NCBI GenBank assembly: GCA_964502775.1
Contig: CAZCYE010000014.1
Span: 1 to 26,223, forward strand
Direction: 5' to 3'
DNA from: CAZCYE01 sp964502775
GTDB taxonomy: Bacteria > Actinomycetota > Acidimicrobiia > IMCC26256 > PALSA-555
Length of the DNA stretch: 26,223 nucleotides
Shown: in pieces, positions 14,133 through 21,536 of the stretch
How the letters are laid out: each line of letters opens with the position of its first letter
Numbering within the stretch: the first letter of the stretch is position 1
Program-made: the position numbers and the translations under genes
Notes under the pieces: model-generated
What the model was told of the DNA's origin: nothing
The model's input: the letters and a program-made list of their open reading frames with translations, nothing else
Database searches by the model: none

Positions 14133-14705
14133 GTGCGAGGGGGCCTCAACCCGATCACCAGGGAACGCCGCCGTAGGAATGGCGAGGTCCTGCGTGAGTT
14201 CGACGTCAACTCGGCCTTCGTGGTGCTCGCGTCGTTGTTCGGAGGCCTGTTCCTCGTCTTCTTCCTCGCCTCGTTCCTTCCCTGGCTGCTCTCGGAGGGC
14301 ATGACGGCAGCCGTCGAGGGCATGATGCACCAGGTCGGATTCGAGGACTTCACGGCCAACACCCTGTGGGACTGGCTGCTCGTGCTGCTCATCGGAGCAG
14401 TGTTCGTGGCCGTGCTGGTCTCGGTCGTGCTCGGGCTCCTCACCCTGTACAACCTGTTCTCCGATCGCACGGGTGTCGGGCTGCTGGTGCAGCCACCCGC
14501 CCTCGACGCACCGGCGCGGCGTGCAGTCGAATCGGGGAAGTCGTCGTCCGCAGACGCCACGTTCGACGGCCTCTACGCGGAGGCGAAGCGACGCAAGATC
14601 CCGGGTCGTTCGGTGATGTCGAAGGCCGAGTTGGCCGCCGCGGTGCAGGCGGCGCGGGCCAAGCGAACACCGACGACCACCCGAGGACGCCGCTCCGCTC
14701 GCTGA
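14133..14705 (+). CDS. DUF3566-like two-TM membrane protein with Rho-N/SAP-like tail
   Basis: 190 residues from a GTG placed 4 bases after the previous stop. After a basic start (RERRRRNGEVLREFDVNSAF) come two hydrophobic segments, about residues 28-52 and 83-107. The second ends in LGLLTLYNLFSDRTGVG, which resembles the closing sequence (YNL-x-D-x-x-G-G) of DUF3566 proteins, the small membrane proteins often found beside gyrA in actinobacteria. The match of the first segment is weaker. The C-terminus (about 147-177) reads DGLYAEAKRRKIPGRSVMSK followed by AELAAAVQ, the helix-extended-helix pattern of Rho-N or SAP-type nucleic-acid or protein binding modules, followed by a very basic end. This joins a membrane anchor to a possible DNA- or RNA-binding tail. 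Likely in one operon with both neighbours. Confidence 0.8.
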   Translation: MRGGLNPITRERRRRNGEVLREFDVNSAFVVLASLFGGLFLVFFLASFLPWLLSEGMTAAVEGMMHQVGFEDFTANTLWDWLLVLLIGAVFVAVLVSVVLGLLTLYNLFSDRTGVGLLVQPPALDAPARRAVESGKSSSADATFDGLYAEAKRRKIPGRSVMSKAELAAAVQAARAKRTPTTTRGRRSAR

Positions 14706-14715
14706 GCATCGCGCC

Positions 14716-16455
14716 GTGCCCACCGCGCCGCTGGTCGAGGAGCACGAGCAGATCGACGTGAGCGCGCCCCCGCGTCGTCACACGCCGGCGCCAAATCACA
14801 CTCGACCGCAGCTCCGCGCTCACCCTCGGCTCCTGGTGCTCGCCGCAGGTGCGGCCATGCTCGAGGCGCTCGTGGTGATCGCGGTCGGGATCCCCGACGC
14901 GAGCGCCCTCGCACCCCAAGTGAGCGCGCCGACGCCGTTCGACATCTTCCACGATCTGCGGTGGTTGCTCGTGTACCACCCATCCTGGTGGGCATTCGGG
15001 CTCGAGCTCGCGGCGTTGGTTGCGTTGCGCAGCGCGCTCACGGTCGCGATCGTGCGCGCGGCGTGGCCTCACGGGGTCGCCCGACCGGTGCCGGCCGCGC
15101 ACCTGCGTGCGACTGCGGTGGGCGTGTCGATCGTGATGCTGGCGTTGTTCCCGATCGCGGTCCTGGCCTTCGCGATGGCGGTGTTCTCGCTGCCCTGGCT
15201 GTTCTACGCCACGGTGCCCGTGGTGCTGCTGGCCGCGTTGTTGGTGCACCAGGTTCCGGTGCGCTCGACGTGGTGGCGAGACCGCCCGCCGCGAGAGGCC
15301 GTCACCGGGGTGTTGTGGTCGTTCGTCGCCGTCACCGTCTCGGGCGCGCTCATCGCCTCCGCTCCCACTGCGCTGTCCGTGCCCCTTGCCGGCCTCGGTG
15401 GAGTTGCCAACGCGTGGTGCTGGCTGCGGATCGTGCACGCGCTGGCTGATCGGCCGGCCAGCCTCCGGCGGCGACCCTTCGCGCTCGTGGGGCTCGCGAT
15501 GATCGTGGTCCTGGTCGTGGCGTGCACGGCGGGCGGTTTCGCGGTGGTCGTGGCGATCGAGGCCGGCCGTGAGGACCCTCCGCTCGCATCGGCCACGGTC
15601 GACGGGCCGCCGGTGCTCGTGGTGAAGGGCTTCGACTCACGGTGGATCGGTGACACCCGCCGATGGGTGGACGGCGACTACTTCATTCGGCGCTTCTCCT
15701 ATCGGGGTGTCGACCGGCTCGACCGTCCCCTCGCCTACGAGCGGGTCGACACGCACCGCTCGTTGCGGCGTCTCGCCCGCACGATGCGCCACCAGGTGGA
15801 GGCATTGCATGCGGAGACGGGCGAGCCGGTGAGCATCGTCGCCGAGAGCGAGGGTGCGTTGGTGGCGTCCGTCTACCTCGATGGCACGCCTGACGCCCCG
15901 GTGCACACGGCCGTGTTGCTCAGCCCGCTCCTCGACGTGGGACGGGTCGCCTACCCGCGCCTCGGGGACGACGGATGGGGAGTGGCCGCCGGCACGACCC
16001 TCGAGGGGATTGCCGCGGCGCTTGGCGCGGTCACGACTGTGGACGTGTCAGTGGACGACGCACTGTTCCGGTCCATCGAGGTGAACGGGCCGCTGTTGCG
16101 CGGGGTGGCGCGTTGCCGTTTGCCCGTCGAGCGGTCGTTCGCGGTGCTCCCGATCGACGCCGGATTGGCGGCGCCGGCGCCCGAGGAGCTGGCCGTGACC
16201 CACGCCGTGGTGCCTGCGGTGCACGGCGGCTTGCTCGGCACTGGTGCCGGGGCCGAGCTGATCGGCCGTGTCCTCGACGGTCGGCCCGCGTCGGGCTCCG
16301 GCCTCTGGTCGTTCGCGGGCGACGTGGTGGGCGCCCTCTCGGCAGGGTGGCAGGCGCCCGATCTCGTGCCCGGGCTCGCGCCCGAGTGGCGGGGCCTCCC
16401 CGAGCCGTCCGATTGTGCGGGGGTGCGCCGAGCCCTCGCGCGCTGGCTCGGCTGA
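14716..16455 (+). CDS. Polytopic membrane protein fused to an alpha/beta hydrolase domain
   Basis: 579 residues from a GTG 10 bases after the previous stop. After about 38 polar residues the N-terminal half holds about six membrane segments (roughly 39-60, 92-115, 134-157, 160-178, 197-230 and 256-281). The C-terminal half (about 295-579) is soluble, beginning with the strand PPVLVVKGFDSRW (299-311). It then has GEPVSIVAESEGALVASVYL (369-388), the nucleophile elbow of an alpha/beta hydrolase with Ser378 in A-E-S-E-G rather than G-x-S-x-G. A His at 503 in VPAVHGGLL is a good candidate for the catalytic His. The second half is probably on the outside of the membrane if the topology has six helices and an inside N-terminus shifts accordingly, which I cannot decide. 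A lipase, esterase or acyltransferase acting on envelope lipids is a reasonable inference. Confidence 0.85.
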   Translation: MPTAPLVEEHEQIDVSAPPRRHTPAPNHTRPQLRAHPRLLVLAAGAAMLEALVVIAVGIPDASALAPQVSAPTPFDIFHDLRWLLVYHPSWWAFGLELAALVALRSALTVAIVRAAWPHGVARPVPAAHLRATAVGVSIVMLALFPIAVLAFAMAVFSLPWLFYATVPVVLLAALLVHQVPVRSTWWRDRPPREAVTGVLWSFVAVTVSGALIASAPTALSVPLAGLGGVANAWCWLRIVHALADRPASLRRRPFALVGLAMIVVLVVACTAGGFAVVVAIEAGREDPPLASATVDGPPVLVVKGFDSRWIGDTRRWVDGDYFIRRFSYRGVDRLDRPLAYERVDTHRSLRRLARTMRHQVEALHAETGEPVSIVAESEGALVASVYLDGTPDAPVHTAVLLSPLLDVGRVAYPRLGDDGWGVAAGTTLEGIAAALGAVTTVDVSVDDALFRSIEVNGPLLRGVARCRLPVERSFAVLPIDAGLAAPAPEELAVTHAVVPAVHGGLLGTGAGAELIGRVLDGRPASGSGLWSFAGDVVGALSAGWQAPDLVPGLAPEWRGLPEPSDCAGVRRALARWLG

Positions 16456-16471
16456 GGACCAGCGCGATCGT

Positions 16472-16500
16472 CATGGCGCCGAGCCAGACTGGGCGCCATG
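16472..16500 (+). promoter_or_regulatory. Perfect hairpin covering the start codon of the next gene
   Basis: CATGGCGCC (16472-16480) pairs with GGCGCCATG (16492-16500) over an 11-base loop. The right arm ends exactly with the ATG of the gene at 16498, so the hairpin would hide that start. It could equally be the terminator of the upstream operon. Confidence 0.6.
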
Positions 16501-17388
16501 GGCGACTGGCTCGTATCCGTCTCCGCGCACACTCGCTTCGTCGACCGCTCGTCCCGGCGCGTGGACGGCGAGTTCGCGGCGGTGCGGAGCGCGATCCTCT
16601 CGCGTCGAGTCTCGGGATTCCGCTGTGACGTGCGGGGCGCGGCCAGCGACATCGCCGACCGCGACCAGATGTGGGTGCTGTGGCCGGCGGGCGACGTGGG
16701 TGTGATGGCCGTGGGTCGGGCAACGGGGCGCGACACGCGCCCGGCGCCCGGGAGGGTTCGGGTGGCACTGCACCAGCGTCGCAGCCGTGGCCTGGTGCTC
16801 GATCCCCTGCCCTCGGCGCTGCTGCGGCGATGGGTGCCCGAGCAGCGCTCGGGCGCGTTGCGTCTCGACGAGCGACCACGAGTGCTCGAGCTCGTGCAGA
16901 GCTGGGAGACGGAACGAGTCGGGCGAGACGTCGCACTGCTCGAGCCGCTCGGGGTGATTCCGTGGCGCGTCTCGCCTCGCGCTCCCGCCGCACTCTCGAA
17001 CCCGGTCGCCTCGGTCGTGCCCTTCCTCCGCACGCAGGACTTTGCCGTGGGCCTCGCACAACGTGACCTCACGTCGTACCTGCTCGCGCGGCGAGGGCGC
17101 GACGTGCTGGTGGTGCACGGGGTCTCGGCCGAGCACAGCCGGGACCGGGAAGCGGCGATCGCGGCCTTTGGCCTCGTCTCGGAGCACCGATGGGCGCTCG
17201 TACGGGATCGGGCCGAGCTCCGCATGGACGTGCGGGCCTGGTTGGCCTTCGCGATACGCCCGCGCGGGGGCCTGGTGTCGTTCCTCGAGGACGAGGGCTT
17301 GCTCGTCACCTGGCGCCAGGCCTCCGGCCGCGTGGAGATGAGCGAGCGGTCACGTTCGCGCTGGTACCAGGAGTTGGGCGTGCGCTGA
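16498..17388 (+). CDS. Protein of unknown function, possible EVE/PUA-like N-terminus
   Basis: 296 residues, soluble, very rich in Arg and Val, no signal peptide. The first 130 residues have a pattern that recalls EVE/PUA-type domains: WLVSVSAH at 4-11, a central RDQMWVLWPAGDVGVMAVGRATG (about 55-77), which looks like the 'D.v.....g.igvG.v.' core strands, and a final helix (VLELVQSW). This is only a pattern impression. The second part (about 170-296) has AQRDLTSYLLARRGRDVLVVHGVS and a later WLAFAIRPRGG, mixed helix and strand, which I do not recognise. There is no Shine-Dalgarno sequence; the ATG lies inside a perfect hairpin. It comes 42 bases after the hydrolase gene and converges on rpiA. 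The second assembly gap begins 4 bases after its stop, so the end is complete. Confidence 0.75.
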   Translation: MGDWLVSVSAHTRFVDRSSRRVDGEFAAVRSAILSRRVSGFRCDVRGAASDIADRDQMWVLWPAGDVGVMAVGRATGRDTRPAPGRVRVALHQRRSRGLVLDPLPSALLRRWVPEQRSGALRLDERPRVLELVQSWETERVGRDVALLEPLGVIPWRVSPRAPAALSNPVASVVPFLRTQDFAVGLAQRDLTSYLLARRGRDVLVVHGVSAEHSRDREAAIAAFGLVSEHRWALVRDRAELRMDVRAWLAFAIRPRGGLVSFLEDEGLLVTWRQASGRVEMSERSRSRWYQELGVR

Positions 17389-17391
17389 GCG

Positions 17392-17491
17392 NNNNNNNNN
17401 NNNNNNNNNNNNNNNNNNNNNNNNNNNNNNNNNNNNNNNNNNNNNNNNNNNNNNNNNNNNNNNNNNNNNNNNNNNNNNNNNNNNNNNNNNN
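17392..17491. other. Assembly gap (100 N)
   Basis: The gap lies between two convergent genes. The last 8 bases before it and the first 8 after it are both GCTGAGCG, a possible short overlap, so the true gap may be zero or negative. Confidence 0.9.
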
Positions 17492-17493
17492 GC

Positions 17494-17520
17494 TGAGCGG
17501 GGGCAGAGCGGGGCGCTCAG
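17494..17520. terminator. Inverted repeat at the convergent end of rpiA
   Basis: CTGAGCG (17494... to 17499/17500) and CGCTCAG (17514-17520) form a 7-bp stem; the rpiA stop lies in the right arm. If the gap is closed through the shared 8 bases, the TGA of the opposite gene falls in the left arm, giving a bidirectional terminator. Confidence 0.35.
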
Positions 17521-18209
17521 GCGCGGATGCGGCGCACGCCGTCGGGCCCGGCGACCACGAGCTCGCTCGTGAGCCCGAGGAAGAGCCCGTGCTCCACGAT
17601 TCCGGCCCGGGCGGCGAGGCGCTCGGCGAGGGCCGGCGCGTCGTCGATCGGCCCGAACGCGCAGTCGAGCACGTAGTTGCCCTGATCGGTGAGGAACGGC
17701 GCGCCGTCCGCCCCGGTGCGCAGGCTCACCTCGGCGCCGAGGTTCTCGCAGAAGCGTGCCTGGGCCGACCAGCCGAAGGCGAGCACCTCCACCGGGAGAG
17801 GGAAGCGGGTGCCCAGGCGCGCCGAGAGCTTGGACTCGTCCACCACGATCACCTCACGGCGGCTGGCCTGGGCCACGAGCTTCTCGCGTGTGAAGGCCCC
17901 ACCGCCGCCTTTGATGAGATCGAGATGAGGATCCACCTCGTCGGCACCGTCGATCGTGACGTCGAGCTCGCGCGGGAGATCGTCGTCGAGCAGGGGGATG
18001 CCGAGCGCAGCCGCCTCGTCGGCCACCGCGATCGACGTCGCGTAGGCGACCACGTCACGGAGGTCACCGGTGCGGAGCCGTTCGGCGATCCGGCGGCTGG
18101 CCAGGATCGCCGTGCTCCCGGTCCCGAGCCCGATCGCCATGCCCGACGCGATGTCGTTGGCGGCCGCGACGGCTGCGTCGTGCTTGAACCGGGCGCGGGC
18201 GTCGCTCAT
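17517..18209 (-). CDS. rpiA: Ribose-5-phosphate isomerase A
   Basis: 230 residues, the normal length for this enzyme, which interconverts ribose 5-phosphate and ribulose 5-phosphate in the non-oxidative pentose phosphate pathway in the cytoplasm. All signature sequences are present: the phosphate loop GLGTGST (27-33), DGADEVD (87-93), KGGGGA (100-105) and REK with the general base Glu109. The ATG at 18209 gives the standard N-terminus; the frame is open further upstream but that part is a shadow on the opposite gene. The ribosome-binding site is weak. It diverges from the GH15 gene and shares a 117-bp promoter region with it. Linking pentose phosphate metabolism with a glucan- or trehalose-degrading enzyme makes carbon sense but no shared regulator is visible. 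Confidence 0.97.
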   Translation of the reverse strand: MSDARARFKHDAAVAAANDIASGMAIGLGTGSTAILASRRIAERLRTGDLRDVVAYATSIAVADEAAALGIPLLDDDLPRELDVTIDGADEVDPHLDLIKGGGGAFTREKLVAQASRREVIVVDESKLSARLGTRFPLPVEVLAFGWSAQARFCENLGAEVSLRTGADGAPFLTDQGNYVLDCAFGPIDDAPALAERLAARAGIVEHGLFLGLTSELVVAGPDGVRRIRA

Positions 18210-18326
18210 GGGGTGCGGGATGGGTGGGTTCGCAGGTCGGCACGGGTGCCCGGCACGAGCCGATGGTAGGTCGACGCGCGGGGCGCGCTGCGTCCCTAGC
18301 ATCATGCCGCTGGCCGAGGAGGGCGC
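18210..18326. promoter_or_regulatory. Divergent promoter region (rpiA / GH15)
   Basis: TAGCAT at 18297-18302 fits the TANNNT form of an actinobacterial -10 box for the plus-strand gene, and TACCAT (18263-18268 on the minus strand) for rpiA. No good -35 boxes were found, so this is only a candidate assignment. Confidence 0.3.
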
Positions 18327-20168
18327 ATGACCGGGCGCGACTATCAGCCGATCGAGGACTACGGGATCATCGGGGACCTCCACACCGCCGCGCTGGTGGC
18401 GAGGGACGGCTCGATCGACTTCTGTTGCTTGCCCCGCTTCGACTCGCCCACCGTGTTCGCGGCGCTGCTCGACCGCGCCAAGGGCGGTCGATTCGGCCTC
18501 GGCCCCCGCATCGGTGACGACACGACCTGCAAGCAGATCTACCTCCCCGACACCAATGTCCTGATCACCCGCTTCCTCGCCGACGGCGTCAGCGAGGTTT
18601 CGGACTTCATGCCGATTCCCGCCGATGGCGCTGACGCGACGGCGGCGCCGCGGACGATCGTCAGGCGGTGCAAGGCCGTGCGGGGCGTCGTGCGGTTCGA
18701 GCTGCTCGTCGACCCTCGCTTCGACTACGCCCGCGCCGCGCACAAGGTCGAGCAGCGCGACGGTGAGGTGCTCTTCGTCTCGTCCGGGGCCGACCAGACC
18801 GCGCTGCGGCTCCGCACGCCGGTTCCGGTCACGATCGACCGCCGGGGCGCGGCCGTCGCGACCTTCGATCTGCATGCCGGCGAGAAGGCGGCGTTCGTGC
18901 TCGAGGAGGCGCATCCGGGGGCGCCGAGCCCCTCGGCCGCACCCGATTTCGTGCCGACAGCGTTCACCGACACCGTGAACTTCTGGCGGACCTGGATCGG
19001 ACGCTCGAACTACGCCGGTCGCTGGCGTGAGGTCGTCAACCGTTCGGCGCTGGTGCTCAAGCTCCTCGTCTCGGGCGCCCACGGCTCGCTGGTGGCATCA
19101 CCCACCTTCGGTCTGCCGGAACGCATCGGCGGGGTGCGCAACTGGGACTACCGGTACACCTGGATCCGGGATTCATCGTTCGCGCTGCACGCGTTGATCC
19201 TGCTCGGGTACACCGACGAGATGCGCTCGTTCATGCGCTGGATCCACGAGCGCTGCATGGATCTCGACGCGGACGGCTCGCTCCAGGTCATCTACGGGCA
19301 CGACGGACGCAAGGTGCTCACCGAGGAGGTGCTCGAACACCTCGAGGGGTACCGGGGCTCGGCGCCGGTGCGGATCGGCAACGCGGCCTACGACCAGCTC
19401 CAGCTCGACATCTACGGGGAGCTGATCGACGCGGTGGACCTGTTCGACCAGCACGGGGAGCCGATCCCGCATGCGTTGTGGACGAACATCGTTCGGCTCG
19501 TGGACTACGTGACCGAGCACTGGCAGCAGCCCGACGAGGGCATCTGGGAGGTCCGCGGCGGGCGCCAGGAGTTCCTGTACTCGCGGCTCCAGTGCTGGGT
19601 GGCGGTCGATCGTGCGATCCGGCTGGGGGAGCGCCGGTCGTTCCCGTACCCGTTCGCCCGCTGGCGCGCGACGCGTGACGAGATCTACCACGACATCATG
19701 GCGAACTTCTGGGACGCCCGACGCCACACCTTCGTGCAGTGCAAGGGGTCGGAGGTGGTCGACGCGTCGAGTCTCGTGATGCCGATGGTGAAGTTCGTGA
19801 GCTTCACGGACCCGCGCTTCGTGTCCACGCTGCGCGCCCTCACCGAGACCTTGGTGGAGGACTCGCTCGTGTACCGGTACCGGCTCAGCGATGGTGCGAG
19901 CGACGGGCTGCCCGGCGACGAGGGCACGTTCAACATGTGCTCCTTCTGGTTCGCCGAGGCGGTGGCCCGGGCCGGGGACGTGCAGCGCGGCCGGTTCTTC
20001 TTCGAGAAGATGCTCGGGTACGCCAACCATGTGGGGCTGTACGCCGAGGAGCTCGGGCCTCAGGGCGAGCACCTCGGGAACTATCCCCAGGCCTTCACCC
20101 ACCTCGGCTTGGTGAGCGCGGCGTACGCGATCGATCGCAAGCTCTCCGACGCCGGGTGGGCTGGCTGA
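18327..20168 (+). CDS. Glycoside hydrolase family 15 enzyme (glucoamylase or trehalase type)
   Basis: 613 residues, cytoplasmic (no signal peptide). The N-terminal beta-sandwich domain begins with the characteristic YQPIEDYGIIGDLHTAALV and GSIDFCCLPRFDSPTVFAALLD. The C-terminal (alpha/alpha)6 barrel has NWDYRYTWIRDSSF starting at residue 272, the general acid Glu408 in GIWEVRG followed by LYSRLQCWVAVDRAI, and the general base Glu532 in GDEGTFNMCSFW. Actinobacterial members of this shape are either glucan 1,4-alpha-glucosidases or, as in mycobacteria, trehalases that release glucose from trehalose; sequence reading alone does not decide between them. The ATG at 18327 follows a GAGGAGG ribosome-binding site. 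It converges on the membrane protein gene at 20210. Confidence 0.95.
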   Translation: MTGRDYQPIEDYGIIGDLHTAALVARDGSIDFCCLPRFDSPTVFAALLDRAKGGRFGLGPRIGDDTTCKQIYLPDTNVLITRFLADGVSEVSDFMPIPADGADATAAPRTIVRRCKAVRGVVRFELLVDPRFDYARAAHKVEQRDGEVLFVSSGADQTALRLRTPVPVTIDRRGAAVATFDLHAGEKAAFVLEEAHPGAPSPSAAPDFVPTAFTDTVNFWRTWIGRSNYAGRWREVVNRSALVLKLLVSGAHGSLVASPTFGLPERIGGVRNWDYRYTWIRDSSFALHALILLGYTDEMRSFMRWIHERCMDLDADGSLQVIYGHDGRKVLTEEVLEHLEGYRGSAPVRIGNAAYDQLQLDIYGELIDAVDLFDQHGEPIPHALWTNIVRLVDYVTEHWQQPDEGIWEVRGGRQEFLYSRLQCWVAVDRAIRLGERRSFPYPFARWRATRDEIYHDIMANFWDARRHTFVQCKGSEVVDASSLVMPMVKFVSFTDPRFVSTLRALTETLVEDSLVYRYRLSDGASDGLPGDEGTFNMCSFWFAEAVARAGDVQRGRFFFEKMLGYANHVGLYAEELGPQGEHLGNYPQAFTHLGLVSAAYAIDRKLSDAGWAG

Positions 20169-20209
20169 GCGAGCCGGGTGCGGGCCAGTCGGTAGCGGCC
20201 GCCCCCCGA

Positions 20210-21247
20210 TCAGCTCGTGGTGACCGCCGCCTCGCGCTCGGCCCGAATCGCCGAGCGCAGCACCTGCCAGATCACGAGGGTGATGACCAGGCCCACGATG
20301 CCGGCCAGCTCCTCCTCGGCGAACACGAACACCTGGGTCATGAAGATCTCCACCAGCAGGCCGCGCTCGAACCATTGGTACGCCCCGAGCCTCGAGGTCC
20401 GCAGGAACCAGATCCCGATCACGATGAGGCCCCCGCTGGCGACCGATGACCCCACGGTGGCCCATTCGGCGAACGTCACGATTCCGCGACCGTCGAGCGC
20501 GAATCCCACGACGTTCGCGAATGCCCCCACCGCGTACACGGTGAACAGGGTGTTGACCGCGGCCGGGAAGCCGAGGCGACTGGTCTGGCGCAGGTAGAAC
20601 GAGCGCAGCCGCTGGCCGGTCCGGGCGAACCAACCCGGATGGCGCGGGGGCAGCGCCCGGGCATTGCCGAGGAGCTGGCGCACGGTGCCGGCGAGCGGCC
20701 CCTGGGGAGTCGTGGCGTCGAACAGCGCGAGCGCCTCTCGCCGGGCCGGCTCGTCGAGCGCGCCGATGGCCGCGGCCTTGAGTGCCTCGAGCGCGTTGAG
20801 GAGCCCGTCGTCAGGGCCGAATCGGCGACGCCCCAGGGCCCGAAAACCCAGGTACATGGCGATGAAGGTCATGTAGATGAGCGCGATGGTGGGTTGGAAG
20901 AAGTAGTTGACGTCACGGGTGATGAACTTGCCCAGCTCGTCGATGAACCAGCCGAACCCGGCGCCGCCCAGCACCGCGACGAACTTGCGCGTGTAGGGAG
21001 GAAGGAACGCCACCGCGGCCACGAGGGCCAGCATCATCATGAGACCGCCCCAGATCGCGTGCGAGATGTGGAGCGTGCTGTTCCCGAGCTGGGGGTACCC
21101 GGTGATGATGAGAAAGGCCCGGTTGCCCAGCACCGCGACGATGGCGCACACCAGGAACGTGTCGAGATTCTGACCGAGGTCGACGCTGCGGACGAAGAAG
21201 CGCCGGTCGGTGCGCCGGTCAGTGTGACGAACGATCGCCTTGGGCAT
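20210..21247 (-). CDS. Conserved multi-pass membrane protein of unknown function
   Basis: 345 residues from the ATG at 21247 (a further in-frame ATG lies at 21265). The N-terminal half has four membrane segments: after a basic Arg-rich start come LDTFLVCAIVAVLG, then a Met-rich GLMMMLALVAAVAF, then FVAVLGGAGFGWFIDELGKF, then PTIALIYMTFIAMYL. The sequence FGWFIDELGKFIT followed by a YFFQP stretch is a conserved core I have seen in uncharacterised actinobacterial membrane proteins. A cytoplasmic helical domain (about 120-205) follows, and then three or four more membrane segments, the last containing FAEEELAGIVGLVITLVIW with an acidic cluster inside or next to a helix. No enzyme motif is recognised. 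It diverges from the sigma factor gene across a 289-bp region with several repeats. Confidence 0.85.
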   Translation of the reverse strand: MPKAIVRHTDRRTDRRFFVRSVDLGQNLDTFLVCAIVAVLGNRAFLIITGYPQLGNSTLHISHAIWGGLMMMLALVAAVAFLPPYTRKFVAVLGGAGFGWFIDELGKFITRDVNYFFQPTIALIYMTFIAMYLGFRALGRRRFGPDDGLLNALEALKAAAIGALDEPARREALALFDATTPQGPLAGTVRQLLGNARALPPRHPGWFARTGQRLRSFYLRQTSRLGFPAAVNTLFTVYAVGAFANVVGFALDGRGIVTFAEWATVGSSVASGGLIVIGIWFLRTSRLGAYQWFERGLLVEIFMTQVFVFAEEELAGIVGLVITLVIWQVLRSAIRAEREAAVTTS

Positions 21248-21290
21248 GGCACGAGAGTGTGGCATCGCTGCGATCGGGCGGGGTGCTCAT

Positions 21291-21326
21291 CGGTGAACCC
21301 GCCGGTGAAACCGCCGGCGGTGCCCG
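21291..21326. repeat. 12-bp tandem repeats in the sigma factor upstream region
   Basis: CGGTGAACCCGC (21291-21302) and CGGTGAAACCGC (21303-21314) differ at one base, and a degenerate third copy starts at 21315. The junction also creates the perfect palindrome ACCGCCGGCGGT. Iterated sites for a DNA-binding regulator are possible. Confidence 0.5.
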
Positions 21327-21348
21327 GCGTTTGCCCAGGTGTGAGATC

Positions 21349-21360
21349 GGGAATCTTCCC
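21349..21360. promoter_or_regulatory. Short operator-like inverted repeat
   Basis: GGGAA and TTCCC flank a 2-base centre. It lies in the same divergent region as the tandem repeats and is the only AT-richer spot there. Confidence 0.3.
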
Positions 21361-21472
21361 CCCGTCCGCCCCGGGGCCGGTCGTGCCTTCCGCCCCGCCC
21401 CTGCCCACGGAAGCAGTGCGCCCGGCCCCGGGGACTCGGACCGGTGAGGATCCTGGCTACCCGCGATCCGCC

Positions 21473-21498
21473 CACCCAGGCGGCTCTCCGCCTGGGTG
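21473..21498 (+). promoter_or_regulatory. Strong hairpin in the 5' region of the sigma factor gene
   Basis: CACCCAGGCGG (21473-21483) and CCGCCTGGGTG (21488-21498) pair perfectly over the 4-base loop CTCT, 38 bases before the ATG at 21537. Both neighbouring genes point away from it, so it cannot be an ordinary end-of-gene terminator; an attenuator or a regulator site is more likely. Confidence 0.65.
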
Positions 21499-21536
21499 TT
21501 GAGACGGCTCCGGGTGGGGCACCACACTGGGTGGGC

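Noticed and set aside
20169..20209. Terminator between the GH15 gene and the convergent membrane protein gene
   Set aside because: Only a short imperfect stem around the GH15 stop codon (GGCT/AGCC) is present; too weak to list.
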